A DNA stretch of 64,000 nucleotides from Gordonia aichiensis NBRC 108223 (GCF_000332975.1 NZ_BANR01000003.1:372001-436000); one strand, 5' to 3'. Shown: positions 21,000-30,341, counted from the first letter of the stretch. The notes: generated from the letters alone by a model not told the origin. Program-made: numbers and translations.

Positions 21000-21309
21000 G
21001 AAGCACTGCGGAGTCGTCGTTCGCCCTCAGGTTGTGTCGGGCGTCGGGAATGGTAACGAGGTCACCCGCCGTCCCGTGCCAGTCGTCGGTGCCCGCGGTC
21101 AGGGTGACGTCGCCACGGAGGACCTGCAGGGTTGCCTCACCGGGACTGTCGTGTTCGCCGAGTTCGGTGGCGGCTGCAAGGGCGATCACTGTCTGACGCA
21201 GGTGACGCGACGAATTGCCGTGCAGGGTGTGACCGGCTCTGCGACTGTGAGCGGTGCGCGCTGTGGCGATGAGTTCGTCGACGAGGGCTGGGAGTCGGGT
21301 GGAGTCCAT
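20980..21309 (-). CDS. Small cupin-domain protein
   Basis: The 109-residue protein is a single cupin barrel. Visible marks are the LGEHDSPGEATLQVLRGDV segment (cupin motif 1 with one histidine and a glutamate) and the second motif around GDLVTIPDARHNL. Such proteins bind a metal and often act as sensors or small enzymes, but no role is evident. It overlaps the end of the convergent channel gene by 20 bp. Upstream, 21310-21437 holds no gene that I can support. Confidence 0.75.
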   Translation of the reverse strand: MDSTRLPALVDELIATARTAHSRRAGHTLHGNSSRHLRQTVIALAAATELGEHDSPGEATLQVLRGDVTLTAGTDDWHGTAGDLVTIPDARHNLRANDDSAVLLTVLAH

Positions 21310-21437
21310 GTCTCACGATGGCACGTCGTGCGCGACGGCCGCGCGGCATTCGCGGGTTCGTGCCGTCTCGAGTCGACCTGCCGCACCCCGTGACGTTGAC
21401 CGAAGAAATCCGCGCCCCCGCCGCGGTGCGGCTTCCG

Positions 21438-22187
21438 TCACCCCGCAGCCCGCTCGACGGTGAGCAGGCTCTCGGCGCTGTGCTCGGCGTGGTAGGCGGC
21501 CTCGCCGCCCCTCACTCCGAACAACCGCTTGCTCCAGATCAACCACACGACCGCGGCGACGTTCACGGCGAGCAACAGCGCCTTGAACACGGTCGCCTTC
21601 TCGACGAGTTCGTAGACCTCGAGGGGGATGAAGATGCTCGTGACGATCACTGCGAAGTACTCACCCCAGCGTTTGGCGAACCAGAGCCCGTACGCCTCGA
21701 CGAACTGACTGAGCCCATAGGCCAGCAGTGCGCAGCCGACCAGCACGATGGTCGCCGTGGACAGCGTCGTGGCCTTCTCTATCCACTGCACGACCTTCGA
21801 ATCGTCGATGTTCCACCCGATCTGGTCGGCGATCGGTTTGAGCAGGGGCATCTCGGCGTCGAACTTCTCGTGCAGCGTTTGTTGGCTGTTGCGCAACTCG
21901 ATCACGAACGCCCCTGCGATCACCAGGAAGATGCCGCGGATCAGGCGCTCGACCGCGAGCAACCGCATGATGATCAGATCGCGCAGCAGTCTGCCGCGCG
22001 GAACCTCGGGTGCTTCGCCCGCAGGGCCGCTGCCGCGTGGGGAGCCCACGGCGTAATCGCCGCAGCGCAGACACCGCCATGCCTCGCCGACGGCAGTATC
22101 GGAGCGCAAGTGCTCGGCGAGATCGGCCTCGTCGGGGCGATAGGTCTCGTGACCGCGTAGGCCGCAGGAGAACAGTTCCCAGTTCAC
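21438..22187 (-). CDS. DUF2127-type membrane protein
   Basis: The 249-residue product has a hydrophilic N-terminus with Cys and His residues (FSCGLRGHETY, CLRCGDY) that could bind zinc, followed by about four membrane segments. The pattern matches DUF2127 membrane proteins of unknown function. I chose the GTG at 22187 (VNWELFSCGLRGH) because the conserved part starts there. The frame stays open to 22241. It is the last gene of the insert before rpsH. Confidence 0.7.
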   Translation of the reverse strand: MNWELFSCGLRGHETYRPDEADLAEHLRSDTAVGEAWRCLRCGDYAVGSPRGSGPAGEAPEVPRGRLLRDLIIMRLLAVERLIRGIFLVIAGAFVIELRNSQQTLHEKFDAEMPLLKPIADQIGWNIDDSKVVQWIEKATTLSTATIVLVGCALLAYGLSQFVEAYGLWFAKRWGEYFAVIVTSIFIPLEVYELVEKATVFKALLLAVNVAAVVWLIWSKRLFGVRGGEAAYHAEHSAESLLTVERAAG

Positions 22188-22284
22188 CGGAGCAGAGTAG
22201 CCCTCGGCGGAAGACGGGTCACGACGCAGCGGCGATCTCACCTGCTTGACCGACCCCGCCTACCGTGCGCGGTGATGCGCAGTT

Positions 22285-22352
22285 GCCATGGCCATCGAGT
22301 CGCCACGGCCATCGAGTTGCGGCCGTCACCGAGTCAGTGCGGCCATCGATTT
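22285..22352 (+). repeat. Four imperfect 17-bp tandem repeats ahead of the rpsH promoter
   Basis: Units begin at 22285, 22302, 22319 and 22336 and share the core GGCCATCGAG (the third is the most diverged). The array runs directly into the -35 hexamer at 22351. It could be a binding array for a regulator, an upstream promoter element or a neutral minisatellite. The surrounding gap 22242-22607 has no gene. Confidence 0.7.
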
Positions 22353-22379
22353 GGGTCTGGCCAGCAGATTCTCTACACT
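22351..22379 (+). promoter_or_regulatory. SigA-type promoter of the rpsH half-operon
   Basis: TTGGGT (22351-22356) and TACACT (22374-22379) are spaced 17 bp apart. The start of transcription would fall near 22386, giving a leader of about 220 bases. The -10 matches that proposed for rplN. It explains how the separated second half of the spc operon is expressed. Confidence 0.65.
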
Positions 22380-22592
22380 AGAACGGTTGCCTGTGCGCCT
22401 TGGTGTGCCCGCAGTCGCAAGAATGCGTGCACACGCGGGGTTCACGGCCACAACTGAATAGTCGCCGGTGCCGGCGAAAAACCAAGGGCATCGGCGGCGA
22501 GAACCTTAACAACTATCCACTTCGTGGAAGGCCCACCGCAGGTCACGGGAGAAATCCCGCGAAAGGCGCTGTATGGGAACCGCTACGAGAAA

Positions 22593-22607
22593 GGTTGACG
22601 GTCAACC
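22593..22607 (+). promoter_or_regulatory. Palindrome touching the rpsH start codon
   Basis: GGTTGAC-G-GTCAACC is a perfect 15-bp palindrome that ends at the base before the ATG at 22608. In RNA it can form GGTTG/CAACC with an ACGGT loop and would cover the initiation region, next to the only purine-rich stretch (GAGAAAGG, 22587-22594). Confidence 0.5.
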
Positions 22608-23006
22608 ATGACCATGACTGACCCGATCGCAGACTTCTTGACACGTCTGCGTAACGCCAACTCGGCGTTCCACGACGAGGTGACCCTCCCGTCGTCGAAG
22701 CTCAAGGTGAACATCGCCGAGATCTTGAAGCGCGAGGGCTACATCACCGATTACCGCACCGAAGATGCGGAGGTCGGCAAGAACCTCGTCGTCTCCCTGA
22801 AGTACGGCCCGAGCCGCGAGCGCTCCATCGCAGGACTGCGCCGCGTGTCGAAGCCGGGCCTTCGGGTGTATGCCAAGTCCACCAACCTGCCCAAGGTCCT
22901 GGGCGGCCTCGGCGTGGCCATCATCTCCACGTCGTCCGGTCTGCTCACCGATCGCCAGGCAGCCAACCAGGGCGTGGGCGGCGAAGTCCTCGCCTACGTC
23001 TGGTAA
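22608..23006 (+). CDS. rpsH: 30S ribosomal protein S8 (uS8)
   Basis: S8 binds the central domain of 16S rRNA and in E. coli represses the spc operon. The 132-residue product has the family start [14 protein letters not shown] and end [12 protein letters not shown]...GGEVLAYVW. Two in-frame ATGs are possible (22608 and 22614). The first matches the two-residue MTMTDPI form common in mycobacteria. A palindrome lies directly before the start. It opens the second half of the split spc operon. Confidence 0.97.
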   Translation: MTMTDPIADFLTRLRNANSAFHDEVTLPSSKLKVNIAEILKREGYITDYRTEDAEVGKNLVVSLKYGPSRERSIAGLRRVSKPGLRVYAKSTNLPKVLGGLGVAIISTSSGLLTDRQAANQGVGGEVLAYVW

Positions 23007-23021
23007 GGGGAGGTAAGCACA

Positions 23022-23558
23022 ATGTCGCGTATCGGTAAGAACCCGATCGAGATCCCCGCGGGCGTCACCGTCTCCATCGACGGCCAGACCGTGTCCGTGA
23101 AGGGCCCCAAGGGCGAACTGAGCCACGTTGTCACCAGCCCCATCGAGGTGGCGCAGGAAGACAACACCATCGTGGTGACCCGCCCCAACGACGAGCGTCG
23201 TAACCGTGCACTGCACGGCCTGAATCGCTCGCTGGTCGCCAACCTGGTCACCGGTGTCACGCAGGGCTACACCACGAAGATGGAGATCTTCGGTGTCGGC
23301 TACCGCGTCGCCGCGAAGGGTCGCGACCTCGAGTTCGCGCTCGGTTACAGCCACCCCGTGCCGATCGAGGCTCCCGAGGGCATCACCTTTGCCGTCGAGT
23401 CGCCCACCAAGTTCTCGGTGTCGGGTATCGACAAGCAGCAAGTCGGCCAGATCTCGGCGAACATCCGCCGCCTGCGTCGTCCGGACCCTTACAAGGGCAA
23501 GGGCATTCGCTACGAGGGTGAGCAGATCCGTCGCAAGGTCGGAAAGACGGGTAAGTAA
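23022..23558 (+). CDS. rplF: 50S ribosomal protein L6 (uL6)
   Basis: L6 lies near the factor-binding site of the large subunit. The 178-residue product contains both L6 folds and the C-terminal signature [21 protein letters not shown] sequence. A good ribosome binding site (GGGGAGG) precedes the ATG. It follows rpsH by 15 bases and precedes rplR by three. Confidence 0.98.
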   Translation: MSRIGKNPIEIPAGVTVSIDGQTVSVKGPKGELSHVVTSPIEVAQEDNTIVVTRPNDERRNRALHGLNRSLVANLVTGVTQGYTTKMEIFGVGYRVAAKGRDLEFALGYSHPVPIEAPEGITFAVESPTKFSVSGIDKQQVGQISANIRRLRRPDPYKGKGIRYEGEQIRRKVGKTGK

Positions 23559-23561
23559 GCC

Positions 23562-23966
23562 ATGAGTGATACAGCAACCAAGACTGTCCGCAAGCCCCTC
23601 GGCAAGGATGTGTCGACCCGTCGTCGCACCGCGACCGGCAATCGCCACTTCCGCCTCCGCAAGAAGGTCAACGGCACGCCCGAGCGTCCGCGTCTGGCCG
23701 TCAAGCGCAGCAGCCGTCACATCCACGTGCAGCTGATCGACGACCTGGCGGGCAAGACCCTCGCAGCGGCGTCGACCATCGAAGCCGATGTGCGTGCTTC
23801 CGGCGGCGACAAGTCGGCGCAGGCTCGTCGCGTCGGCGAGTTGATCGCCGCTCGCGCCAAGGCCGCCGGTGTCGAGGCCGTCGTGTTCGACCGTGGCGGC
23901 AAGGACTACCACGGCCGCATCGCCGCGCTTGCCGACGCCGCCCGCGAGGGAGGCCTGCAGTTCTGA
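23562..23966 (+). CDS. rplR: 50S ribosomal protein L18 (uL18)
   Basis: L18 binds 5S rRNA together with L5. The 134-residue product shows [17 protein letters not shown] near the start and the [16 protein letters not shown] core. The TGA overlaps the ATG of a 15-codon open frame that fills the space to rpsE. Confidence 0.98.
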   Translation: MSDTATKTVRKPLGKDVSTRRRTATGNRHFRLRKKVNGTPERPRLAVKRSSRHIHVQLIDDLAGKTLAAASTIEADVRASGGDKSAQARRVGELIAARAKAAGVEAVVFDRGGKDYHGRIAALADAAREGGLQF

Positions 23967-24013
23967 TGACCAGCAACAACAGCTTGACCAACATGACCGG
24001 AGGGAACCTCTGA
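23966..24013 (+). CDS. 15-residue micro-ORF bridging rplR and rpsE
   Basis: An ATG overlaps the rplR stop (TGATG) and a 15-codon frame ([15 protein letters not shown]) ends in a TGA that overlaps the rpsE start (TGATG). It is in a different frame from rpsE. The rpsE ribosome binding site GGAGGG (about 23999-24004) lies within it. It may only be a coupling device that delivers ribosomes to rpsE, or chance. Confidence 0.4.
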   Translation: MTSNNSLTNMTGGNL

Positions 24014-24654
24014 TGCCCGGACGTCAGCGTGACGGCGGAAACGGACCCGCCGGAAACGACAACAACAACAACCAGGGCGGCAACGACCGCCGCGGTGGCC
24101 GCGATCGTCGTAACGACCGCGGGCGCGATCGCGACCAGGAGCGCAACCAGCTCGAGCGCGTCGTCACCATCAACCGTGTCTCCAAGGTGGTCAAGGGCGG
24201 ACGTCGGTTCTCCTTCACCGCTCTCGTGGTCGTCGGCGACGGCCAGGGCATGGTCGGTGTCGGCTACGGCAAGGCCAAGGAAGTTCCTGCCGCGATCCAG
24301 AAGGGCGTTGAAGAGGCTCGCAAGAACTTCTTCCGCGTTCCGCTGATCGCAGGCACCGTGACCCACCCGGTTCAGGGTGAGGCCGCAGCCGGCGTCGTGA
24401 TGCTGCGCCCGGCAAGCCCCGGTACCGGTGTGATCGCCGGTGGCGCGGTGCGCGCCGTGCTCGAGTGCGCAGGCGTCCACGACGTGCTCGCGAAGAGCCT
24501 CGGCTCCGACAATGCGATCAACGTGGTCCACGCGACCGTCGCCGCACTGAAGATGCTGCAGCGTCCTGAAGAGGTCGCCGCACGTCGCGGTCTGCCGATC
24601 GAAGACGTGGCGCCGGCCGGCATGCTCCGGGCGCGCGCGGGACAGGGAGTCTGA
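24013..24654 (+). CDS. rpsE: 30S ribosomal protein S5 (uS5)
   Basis: S5 acts in decoding accuracy and mRNA unwinding at the entry channel. The 213-residue product begins with a low-complexity Asn/Gly/Arg-rich extension of about 45 residues, usual in actinobacteria, before the conserved [21 protein letters not shown]. The C-terminal domain ends at [15 protein letters not shown] chose the ATG at 24013 because GGAGGG lies about nine bases upstream. Longer in-frame openings would run back through rplR. Confidence 0.97.
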   Translation: MPGRQRDGGNGPAGNDNNNNQGGNDRRGGRDRRNDRGRDRDQERNQLERVVTINRVSKVVKGGRRFSFTALVVVGDGQGMVGVGYGKAKEVPAAIQKGVEEARKNFFRVPLIAGTVTHPVQGEAAAGVVMLRPASPGTGVIAGGAVRAVLECAGVHDVLAKSLGSDNAINVVHATVAALKMLQRPEEVAARRGLPIEDVAPAGMLRARAGQGV

Positions 24655-24659
24655 TAGCC

Positions 24660-24839
24660 ATGGCCGAACTGAAGATCACCCAGGTCAAGGGCACCATCGG
24701 TACCAAGAAGAACCAGCGTGACAGCCTGCGGACCCTTGGACTCAAGGGAATCCGCCAGACCGTCACCCGCGAGGACACCCCGATCAACCGCGGTTTGATC
24801 AACGTGGTTGCACACCTCGTGACAGTCGAAGAGGTTTAA
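24660..24839 (+). CDS. rpmD: 50S ribosomal protein L30 (uL30)
   Basis: The 59-residue product is the single small L30 fold ([14 protein letters not shown]...TLGLKGI...[16 protein letters not shown]). It sits six bases after rpsE and five before rplO, in the usual position. The ATG overlaps TAGCCATGG and is preceded by GGGAG in the rpsE end. Confidence 0.97.
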   Translation: MAELKITQVKGTIGTKKNQRDSLRTLGLKGIRQTVTREDTPINRGLINVVAHLVTVEEV

Positions 24840-24844
24840 GAGCA

Positions 24845-25285
24845 ATGACCATCAAACTCCATCACCTTCGCCCCGCTCCGGGCGCGAAGACCGAGAAGAC
24901 CCGCGTGGGTCGCGGTGAGGGGTCCAAGGGTAAGACCGCCGGTCGCGGCACCAAGGGCACCAAGGCGCGCAAGAACGTGCCTGCCGCCTTCGAGGGCGGC
25001 CAGATGCCGATCCACATGCGGCTCCCGAAGCTCAAGGGCTTCACCAACCCCAACCGGGTCGAGTACCAGGTCGTCAATGTGGGCGACATCGCCAAGCTGT
25101 TCCCGCAGGGCGGCACCATCGGCGTCGACGAGCTCGTCGCTGCCGGTGCGGTCCGCAAGAACCAGCTGGTCAAGGTCCTCGGCGACGGTGAGCTGAGCGT
25201 CGCGGTCAACGTCACCGCGAACAAGTTCACGGCATCGGCCAAGGACAAGATCGCCGCTGCCGGCGGCAGCACCACCGAACTGTAG
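24845..25285 (+). CDS. rplO: 50S ribosomal protein L15 (uL15)
   Basis: L15 is a late assembly protein that bridges 23S rRNA domains. The 146-residue product has the Gly/Lys/Arg-rich N-terminus ([21 protein letters not shown]) and the [16 protein letters not shown] motif. It is the last gene of the rpsH half-operon and is followed by a perfect terminator hairpin, so secY has its own start of transcription. Confidence 0.98.
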   Translation: MTIKLHHLRPAPGAKTEKTRVGRGEGSKGKTAGRGTKGTKARKNVPAAFEGGQMPIHMRLPKLKGFTNPNRVEYQVVNVGDIAKLFPQGGTIGVDELVAAGAVRKNQLVKVLGDGELSVAVNVTANKFTASAKDKIAAAGGSTTEL

Positions 25286-25299
25286 AGAAGTTCGTTCTG

Positions 25300-25340
25300 A
25301 CCACAGCGGACGGCAGCACGTTTCTGCCGTCCGCTGTGGT
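25300..25340 (+). terminator. Intrinsic terminator after rplO
   Basis: Arms 25300-25316 and 25324-25340 form a perfect 17-bp stem with a CACGTTT loop. It lies 14 bases after the rplO stop. The remaining gap to secY (25341-25605) shows no gene. A weak -10-like TAGAGT at 25469-25474 is the only promoter candidate I see for secY. Confidence 0.88.
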
Positions 25341-25605
25341 GCCAGCCGGGACGGTTCGCCGGGCTCATCGGTCTGCGTGCATCTATCTGCACGAGCCGGT
25401 GGCAGGGCGGACGGGCCCGACAAGTCGGTGTGGTGCGGTCCCGCAGAAGCGCCGGTCGTGGCAGCCGGTAGAGTTTCTGACGTTGCCGCGCAACCGGAAC
25501 TATCGAAGCCGCAACCACCGATCAACGTCGATTGCCGAGCACGTGGGGGTGGGGTCCGTCCGGACTCCCGAACAACCCGAGCGTGGTCGTTCCTAGGAGG
25601 AGTTA

Positions 25606-26925
25606 GTGCTTTCCCCCCTCGTCGCGGCCTTTCGGACGCCCGATCTGAGGAAGAAGATCCTCTTCGTCATCGGCATCATCGTGCTGTATCGCCTGGGCGC
25701 GACGGTTCCGTCGCCGGGCGTCGACTACAAGACCGTGCACGCCTGCATCGATCGGATCAACAGCGGTGGCGGCAACCAGGTCTACTCGCTGATCAACCTG
25801 TTCTCCGGTGGAGCGCTACTGCAGCTCTCGGTGTTCGCGATCGGCATCATGCCCTACATCACCGCAAGCATCATCGTGCAGCTGCTGACGGTGGTCATCC
25901 CGCGGTTCGAACAGCTCCGCAAGGAAGGCCAGTCCGGCCAGGCCAAGATGACGCAATACACGCGCTACCTCACGGTTGCGCTCGCACTGCTCCAGTCGAC
26001 GGGCATCGTCGCGCTCGCCGACCGCGGCACCCTGCTTCCGCAGGAGTGCGGCAACGTCCTCACCGACCAGTCGATCTTCGGACTCTCGATCATCGTTCTC
26101 GTCATGACCGCCGGTGCCTGCCTCGTGATGTGGTTCGGTGAACTGATCACCGAACGCGGCATCGGCAACGGCATGTCCCTCCTGATCTTCTCTGGTATCG
26201 CAGCGCGCATCCCGGCCGAGGGGCGGGCGATCCTCACCAGCCGTGGCGGCCTGGTCTTCGGGCTGGTCTGTCTCGCTGCGTTGATCATCATCGCGGGGGT
26301 GGTCTTCATCGAGCAGGGCCAGCGGCGAATACCGGTCCAGTACGCCAAGCGCATGGTCGGCAGGAAGATGTACGGCGGATCGTCGACCTATCTGCCGCTG
26401 AAGGTCAACCAGGCAGGCGTCATCCCGGTGATCTTCGCATCGTCGCTGTTGTATCTGCCCCAGCTGATCGTGCAGCTCACCAAGAGCTCCGACGGCACAG
26501 AATCGGGCTGGCAGTCGTGGGTCTCGCGGTATCTCGCCGACCCGAGTAGCTGGGTGTACATCCTCGTCTACTTCGCGATGATCATCTTCTTCACGTACTT
26601 CTACGTCGCCGTCACCTTCAATCCCGAAGAGCGTGCCGACGACATGAAGAAGTACGGCGGGTTCATCCCGGGTATCCGTCCCGGCCAGCCGACGGCTGAT
26701 TACCTCGGCTACGTACTGAGCCGCATCACACTCCCGGGCTCGATCTATCTGGGTATCATCGCTGTACTGCCCAACCTCTTCCTCGAGATCGGTAACAGCG
26801 GGGGAGTTCAGAACCTGCCATTTGGGGGCACGGCCGTGTTGATCATGGTCGGCGTGGGTCTGGACACGGTCAAGCAGGTCAATAGTCAATTGATGCAACG
26901 TAAGTACGAAGGATTCTTGAAGTGA
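25606..26925 (+). CDS. secY: Preprotein translocase channel subunit SecY
   Basis: SecY is the protein-conducting channel of the general secretion pathway in the inner membrane. The 439-residue product has ten hydrophobic segments, the plug-region start [16 protein letters not shown], and the cytoplasmic loop motif [13 protein letters not shown]. The GTG start follows AGGAGG. Its stop overlaps the adk start by four bases, so secY-adk (and map 13 bases later) form an operon as in other actinobacteria. Confidence 0.98.
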   Translation: MLSPLVAAFRTPDLRKKILFVIGIIVLYRLGATVPSPGVDYKTVHACIDRINSGGGNQVYSLINLFSGGALLQLSVFAIGIMPYITASIIVQLLTVVIPRFEQLRKEGQSGQAKMTQYTRYLTVALALLQSTGIVALADRGTLLPQECGNVLTDQSIFGLSIIVLVMTAGACLVMWFGELITERGIGNGMSLLIFSGIAARIPAEGRAILTSRGGLVFGLVCLAALIIIAGVVFIEQGQRRIPVQYAKRMVGRKMYGGSSTYLPLKVNQAGVIPVIFASSLLYLPQLIVQLTKSSDGTESGWQSWVSRYLADPSSWVYILVYFAMIIFFTYFYVAVTFNPEERADDMKKYGGFIPGIRPGQPTADYLGYVLSRITLPGSIYLGIIAVLPNLFLEIGNSGGVQNLPFGGTAVLIMVGVGLDTVKQVNSQLMQRKYEGFLK

Positions 26926-27476
26926 GACTTGTCTTTCTCGGCCCCCCCGGCGCTGGTAAGGGAACCCAGGCGGAACTGTTGTCGGAAACGCTCGGCATCC
27001 CACACATCTCGACCGGTGACCTGTTCCGTGCCAACATCTCCCAGGGCACTGCCATCGGCATCGAGGCCAAGAAGTACCTCGACGCAGGTGATTTGGTGCC
27101 GCCGGAGATCACCGTCGACATGGTTCGCGCCCGTCTGAACGAGCCCGACGCATCGAAGGGGTTCATCCTCGACGGATTCCCGCGCTCGATCGAGCAGGCG
27201 GAAGCGCTCAATTCGATCCTCGCCGACCTCGACACCCGCCTCGACGCCGTGGTCTCCTTCGTGGTCGACCCGGACGTCGTCGTCGAGCGCATGCTCGCCC
27301 GCGGTCGTGCCGACGACACCGAGGACGTGATCCGGAACCGGATGGCTGTCTACGAGAAGGAAACGGCTCCGCTGCTGGAGTACTACGGCGATCAGGTCAA
27401 GACCGTCGACGCCGTCGGAGAGGTCGATGAAGTCCACCAGCGTGTGCTGACCGCGCTGGGTGTCAAGGTCTCCTGA
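26922..27476 (+). CDS. adk: Adenylate kinase
   Basis: Adk interconverts ATP plus AMP and two ADP. The 184-residue enzyme has the P-loop [10 protein letters not shown], the AMP-binding region THISTGD-like (HISTGDLFR), FILDGFPRS and a short LID without the zinc cysteines. This is the short form typical of actinobacteria. The GTG start overlaps the secY stop (GTGA). Confidence 0.97.
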   Translation: MRLVFLGPPGAGKGTQAELLSETLGIPHISTGDLFRANISQGTAIGIEAKKYLDAGDLVPPEITVDMVRARLNEPDASKGFILDGFPRSIEQAEALNSILADLDTRLDAVVSFVVDPDVVVERMLARGRADDTEDVIRNRMAVYEKETAPLLEYYGDQVKTVDAVGEVDEVHQRVLTALGVKVS

Positions 27477-27489
27477 GCGCTGATCGGCG

Positions 27490-28284
27490 ATGAGGCTCCG
27501 TAAGACAAAGCGAGTTCCGTTCCGTAGCCCCGGTGAGCTCGATGCCATGGCAGCGGCAGGAGCCATCGTGGGGCAGGCGCTTGTCGCGGTCCGTGAGGCC
27601 GCGAAGGCCGGGGTGAGCACTCTCGAACTCGACACGGTGGCCGAGTCGGTGATCCGTGACGCGGGTGCTGTCCCGTCGTTCAAGGGCTATCACGGCTTCC
27701 CTGGCTCGATCTGTAGCTCGGTCAACGACGTTGTGGTGCACGGCATCCCGTCGGATGACGTTGTCCTCGCCGAGGGTGATCTCGTGTCGATTGATTGTGG
27801 CGCGATCCTCGACGGCTGGCACGGCGACTCCGCATGGACGTTCGGTGTCGGTGAACTCTCGCAGGCCGATCAAGAACTGTCCGATGCCACGCGGTTGTCG
27901 ATGGAGGCGGGCATTGCCGCCATGGTCGACGGCGCGCGCCTCACCGATATCTCACACGCCATTGAAGTCGGAACCCGCCACGCGGAGAAGACTTTCGGCC
28001 ATAGCTTCGGCATCGTCGACGGGTATGGCGGACACGGAATCGGGCGCGAAATGCATCTCGATCCCTTTCTGCCCAACGAGGGCGAAGCCGGCCACGGCCC
28101 GCTGCTGGTCATCGGTTCGACGCTGGCCATCGAGCCCATGCTGACACTGGGCACCACAGACACCACGGAACTCGACGACGGTTGGACCGTCGTCACGGAC
28201 GACGGCTCGCGGGCGGCGCACTGGGAGCACACGGTCGCCGTCACCGCGGACGGCCCGCGGATCCTGACCCAGCGTCCTGTGTGA
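27490..28284 (+). CDS. map: Methionine aminopeptidase, type I
   Basis: It removes the initiator methionine from new proteins. The 264-residue enzyme shows the five metal ligands: Asp in SIDCGA, Asp in WHGDSAWTF, His in GHGIGREMH, Glu in AIEPM and Glu in HWEHTV. The N-terminal 12-residue basic extension lacks the SH3-binding type extension seen in other forms. It follows adk closely. No strong ribosome binding site is visible. Confidence 0.97.
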   Translation: MRLRKTKRVPFRSPGELDAMAAAGAIVGQALVAVREAAKAGVSTLELDTVAESVIRDAGAVPSFKGYHGFPGSICSSVNDVVVHGIPSDDVVLAEGDLVSIDCGAILDGWHGDSAWTFGVGELSQADQELSDATRLSMEAGIAAMVDGARLTDISHAIEVGTRHAEKTFGHSFGIVDGYGGHGIGREMHLDPFLPNEGEAGHGPLLVIGSTLAIEPMLTLGTTDTTELDDGWTVVTDDGSRAAHWEHTVAVTADGPRILTQRPV

Positions 28285-28341
28285 TCGTCTGGTTGCCCTG
28301 TCGTCCCATTTTCTCTCGGTCTCTGGGGAGTTCTCCCGAAG

Positions 28342-28388
28342 TTGCGGTTGCCCAGCCGCGCGGTTTCCGCAGCTGTGGGCAACCGCAA
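28342..28388 (+). terminator. Inverted repeat after map, terminator-like
   Basis: TTGCGGTTGCCC (28342-28353) pairs exactly with 28377-28388 across a 23-base GC-rich loop that can pair further (AGC/GCT). There is no T-run. It may end secY-adk-map transcripts. Confidence 0.5.
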
Positions 28389-28408
28389 GTGAGTTCGGAT
28401 CGGGGCGT

Positions 28409-28492
28409 GTTCATGCGCCATTCACCTGACGGTGTCGACGTGACACCTACCGGTCGTCGTTGATCAACCATCTCGTTCGCCGCCGGTAAGAT
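28409..28492 (+). promoter_or_regulatory. Candidate control region of the ugp operon
   Basis: Two adjacent 11-base units, GTTCATGCGCC (28409-28419) and ATTCACCTGAC (28420-28430), resemble the direct-repeat PHO boxes bound by actinobacterial PhoP. A palindrome GGTGTC-GACGT-GACACC follows (28431-28447), and a good -10, TAAGAT, lies at 28487-28492. I see no clear -35, which fits an activated promoter. The PhoP reading is inference. Confidence 0.35.
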
Positions 28493-28512
28493 CCGGGCTG
28501 AATACTGCCCGG

Positions 28513-29427
28513 GTGTCGTCAGCCAACGAGCGGGTGCTTCCGTCGTCGCGCGCCCGGTCGTGGCGCACCTATGTGCTGTTCGTTGCCCTCCTGGCGCCGA
28601 ACTTGGTGCTCCTCGGCGTCTTCACCTATCGACCGCTCATCGAGAACATCCGAATGTCGTTCTACGACTGGAACATCTCGTCGCCGGGCGCAGACTTCGT
28701 CGGAGTTGCCAACTACCGCGAATGGTTCTCCCGTTCAGACACCTGGACCATCGTCGCCAACACGGTGATCTTCACCGTCGTGGCGGTGGCGGGAAGCATG
28801 GTGCTCGGGTTGGCCTTGGCGCTGCTGCTCGACCGCACGCTGCGTGGTCGAAATCTGGTGCGCTCCATCGTCTTCGCGCCGTTCGTGTTGTCGGGTGCAG
28901 CAGTGGGTATCGCTTTTCAGTTCGTGTTCGACCCGAACTTCGGTCTGATCAATGACCTGATGCACCGACTGCACCTCGGGTCGGCACCGGATTTCTACCA
29001 GCAACCGCACTGGGCGCTGTTCATGATCACGGTGACGTACGTGTGGAAGAACCTCGGCTACGCGTTCGTGATCTATCTTGCTGCGCTACAGGGGAAGCGG
29101 GTCGATCTCGACGAGGCTGCCGCGATCGACGGTGCGAGTCGGCTCACCCACTTTCGCCGTGTCCTGCTGCCCCAACTGCGACCGACGACGTTCTTTCTCT
29201 CGATCACCGTGCTGCTGAACTCCCTGCAGGTCTTCGACATCATCAACGTGATGACTCGCGGCGGCCCGCTCGGCAATGGGACCACGACGATGGTCTACCA
29301 GGTGTACGAGGAGACTTTCCGGAACTTCCGTGCCGGGTACGGCGCAACGGTGGCGACGATCATGTTCGTCGTGTTGCTCGTCGTCACCGTCGTTCAGGTT
29401 CGGCTGATGGATCGGACGCAGTCATGA
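28513..29427 (+). CDS. ugpA: ABC transporter permease, UgpA type
   Basis: This is the first of two membrane permeases of an importer for glycerophosphodiesters or glycerol 3-phosphate. The 304-residue protein has six hydrophobic segments and the EAA loop DEAAAIDGASRLTHFRRVLLP that contacts the ATPase. The order ugpA-ugpE-ugpB-ugpC equals the M. tuberculosis locus, where the binding protein prefers glycerophosphocholine. The GTG start lies 20 bases after a TAAGAT -10, so the leader is very short. The end overlaps ugpE by four bases. Confidence 0.88.
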   Translation: MSSANERVLPSSRARSWRTYVLFVALLAPNLVLLGVFTYRPLIENIRMSFYDWNISSPGADFVGVANYREWFSRSDTWTIVANTVIFTVVAVAGSMVLGLALALLLDRTLRGRNLVRSIVFAPFVLSGAAVGIAFQFVFDPNFGLINDLMHRLHLGSAPDFYQQPHWALFMITVTYVWKNLGYAFVIYLAALQGKRVDLDEAAAIDGASRLTHFRRVLLPQLRPTTFFLSITVLLNSLQVFDIINVMTRGGPLGNGTTTMVYQVYEETFRNFRAGYGATVATIMFVVLLVVTVVQVRLMDRTQS

Positions 29428-30341
29428 GCGAGCTGGCGGTGGGTACACCCGAGCAGGTGAGCGCGTCGTCGAATCCCAGGGGGACCGACGACGATCGCGC
29501 GCTGGCCTCGAATCGACGCAGGCGACGCGTGGGGATGGTGGCAGGCTATCTCGCGATGGTTGTCGTGGTGGTGCTGGTTGCGCTGCCCCTCGTGTGGATC
29601 GTCCTGGCGTCCTTCAAGGATCGCTCCGAGATCTACGTGCAGCCCGCGGTGTGGTGGCCGTCGGTCTGGCATCCGGAGAACTACCGCGAGGCGACGACGT
29701 CGGTGCCCTTCTGGGACTTTCTCCGCAACTCGCTGATCGTGACCTCGATCCTCGGCGTCGTGAAGTTCACACTCGGAGTTCTGAGTGCCTACGGCCTTGT
29801 GTTCCTTCGCTTTCCGTTCAAGAACGTCGTGTTTGTCGTGATCATCGCCGCTCTCATGGTCCCCAATCAGATCACCTCCATCACCAACTATGCGTTCATT
29901 GCACAGATCGGATTGCGGAACACCTTCACCGGCATCATTCTGCCGCTCGCTGGTGTGGCATTCGGAACGTTCTTGATGCGCAACCACTTTCTGTCCATAC
30001 CGCCCGAGATCATCGAAGCCGCACGCATGGACGGGGCGGGTCACGTCAGGTTGTTGACGCGCGTGGTGCTGCCGATGTCGATTCCGACGATGGTGGCGTT
30101 CGCTCTCATCACCCTGGTCAACGAGTGGAACGAATACCTCTGGCCGTTCCTGATGGCCGACGACTATTCGGTGGCGACGCTACCCGTCGGGCTGACGCAA
30201 CTGCAGAACAACGACGGCCTGACCAACTGGGGTCCCGTCATGGCCGCGACGGTGCTCGCGATGCTGCCGATGCTGATCGTGTTTCTGGCTCTGCAGCGAC
30301 ACATGATCAAGGGCCTGACATCCGGGGCGGTGAAGGGGTGA
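29424..30341 (+). CDS. ugpE: ABC transporter permease, UgpE type
   Basis: This second permease has 305 residues from the ATG at 29424, which overlaps the ugpA stop (ATGA). An Arg-rich cytoplasmic N-terminus (SNRRRRRVGM) precedes six hydrophobic segments. The EAA loop is IEAARMDGAGHVRLLTRVVLP. Similarity to MalG-type sugar permeases means a sugar substrate cannot be excluded from this subunit alone. Confidence 0.88.
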   Translation: MSELAVGTPEQVSASSNPRGTDDDRALASNRRRRRVGMVAGYLAMVVVVVLVALPLVWIVLASFKDRSEIYVQPAVWWPSVWHPENYREATTSVPFWDFLRNSLIVTSILGVVKFTLGVLSAYGLVFLRFPFKNVVFVVIIAALMVPNQITSITNYAFIAQIGLRNTFTGIILPLAGVAFGTFLMRNHFLSIPPEIIEAARMDGAGHVRLLTRVVLPMSIPTMVAFALITLVNEWNEYLWPFLMADDYSVATLPVGLTQLQNNDGLTNWGPVMAATVLAMLPMLIVFLALQRHMIKGLTSGAVKG

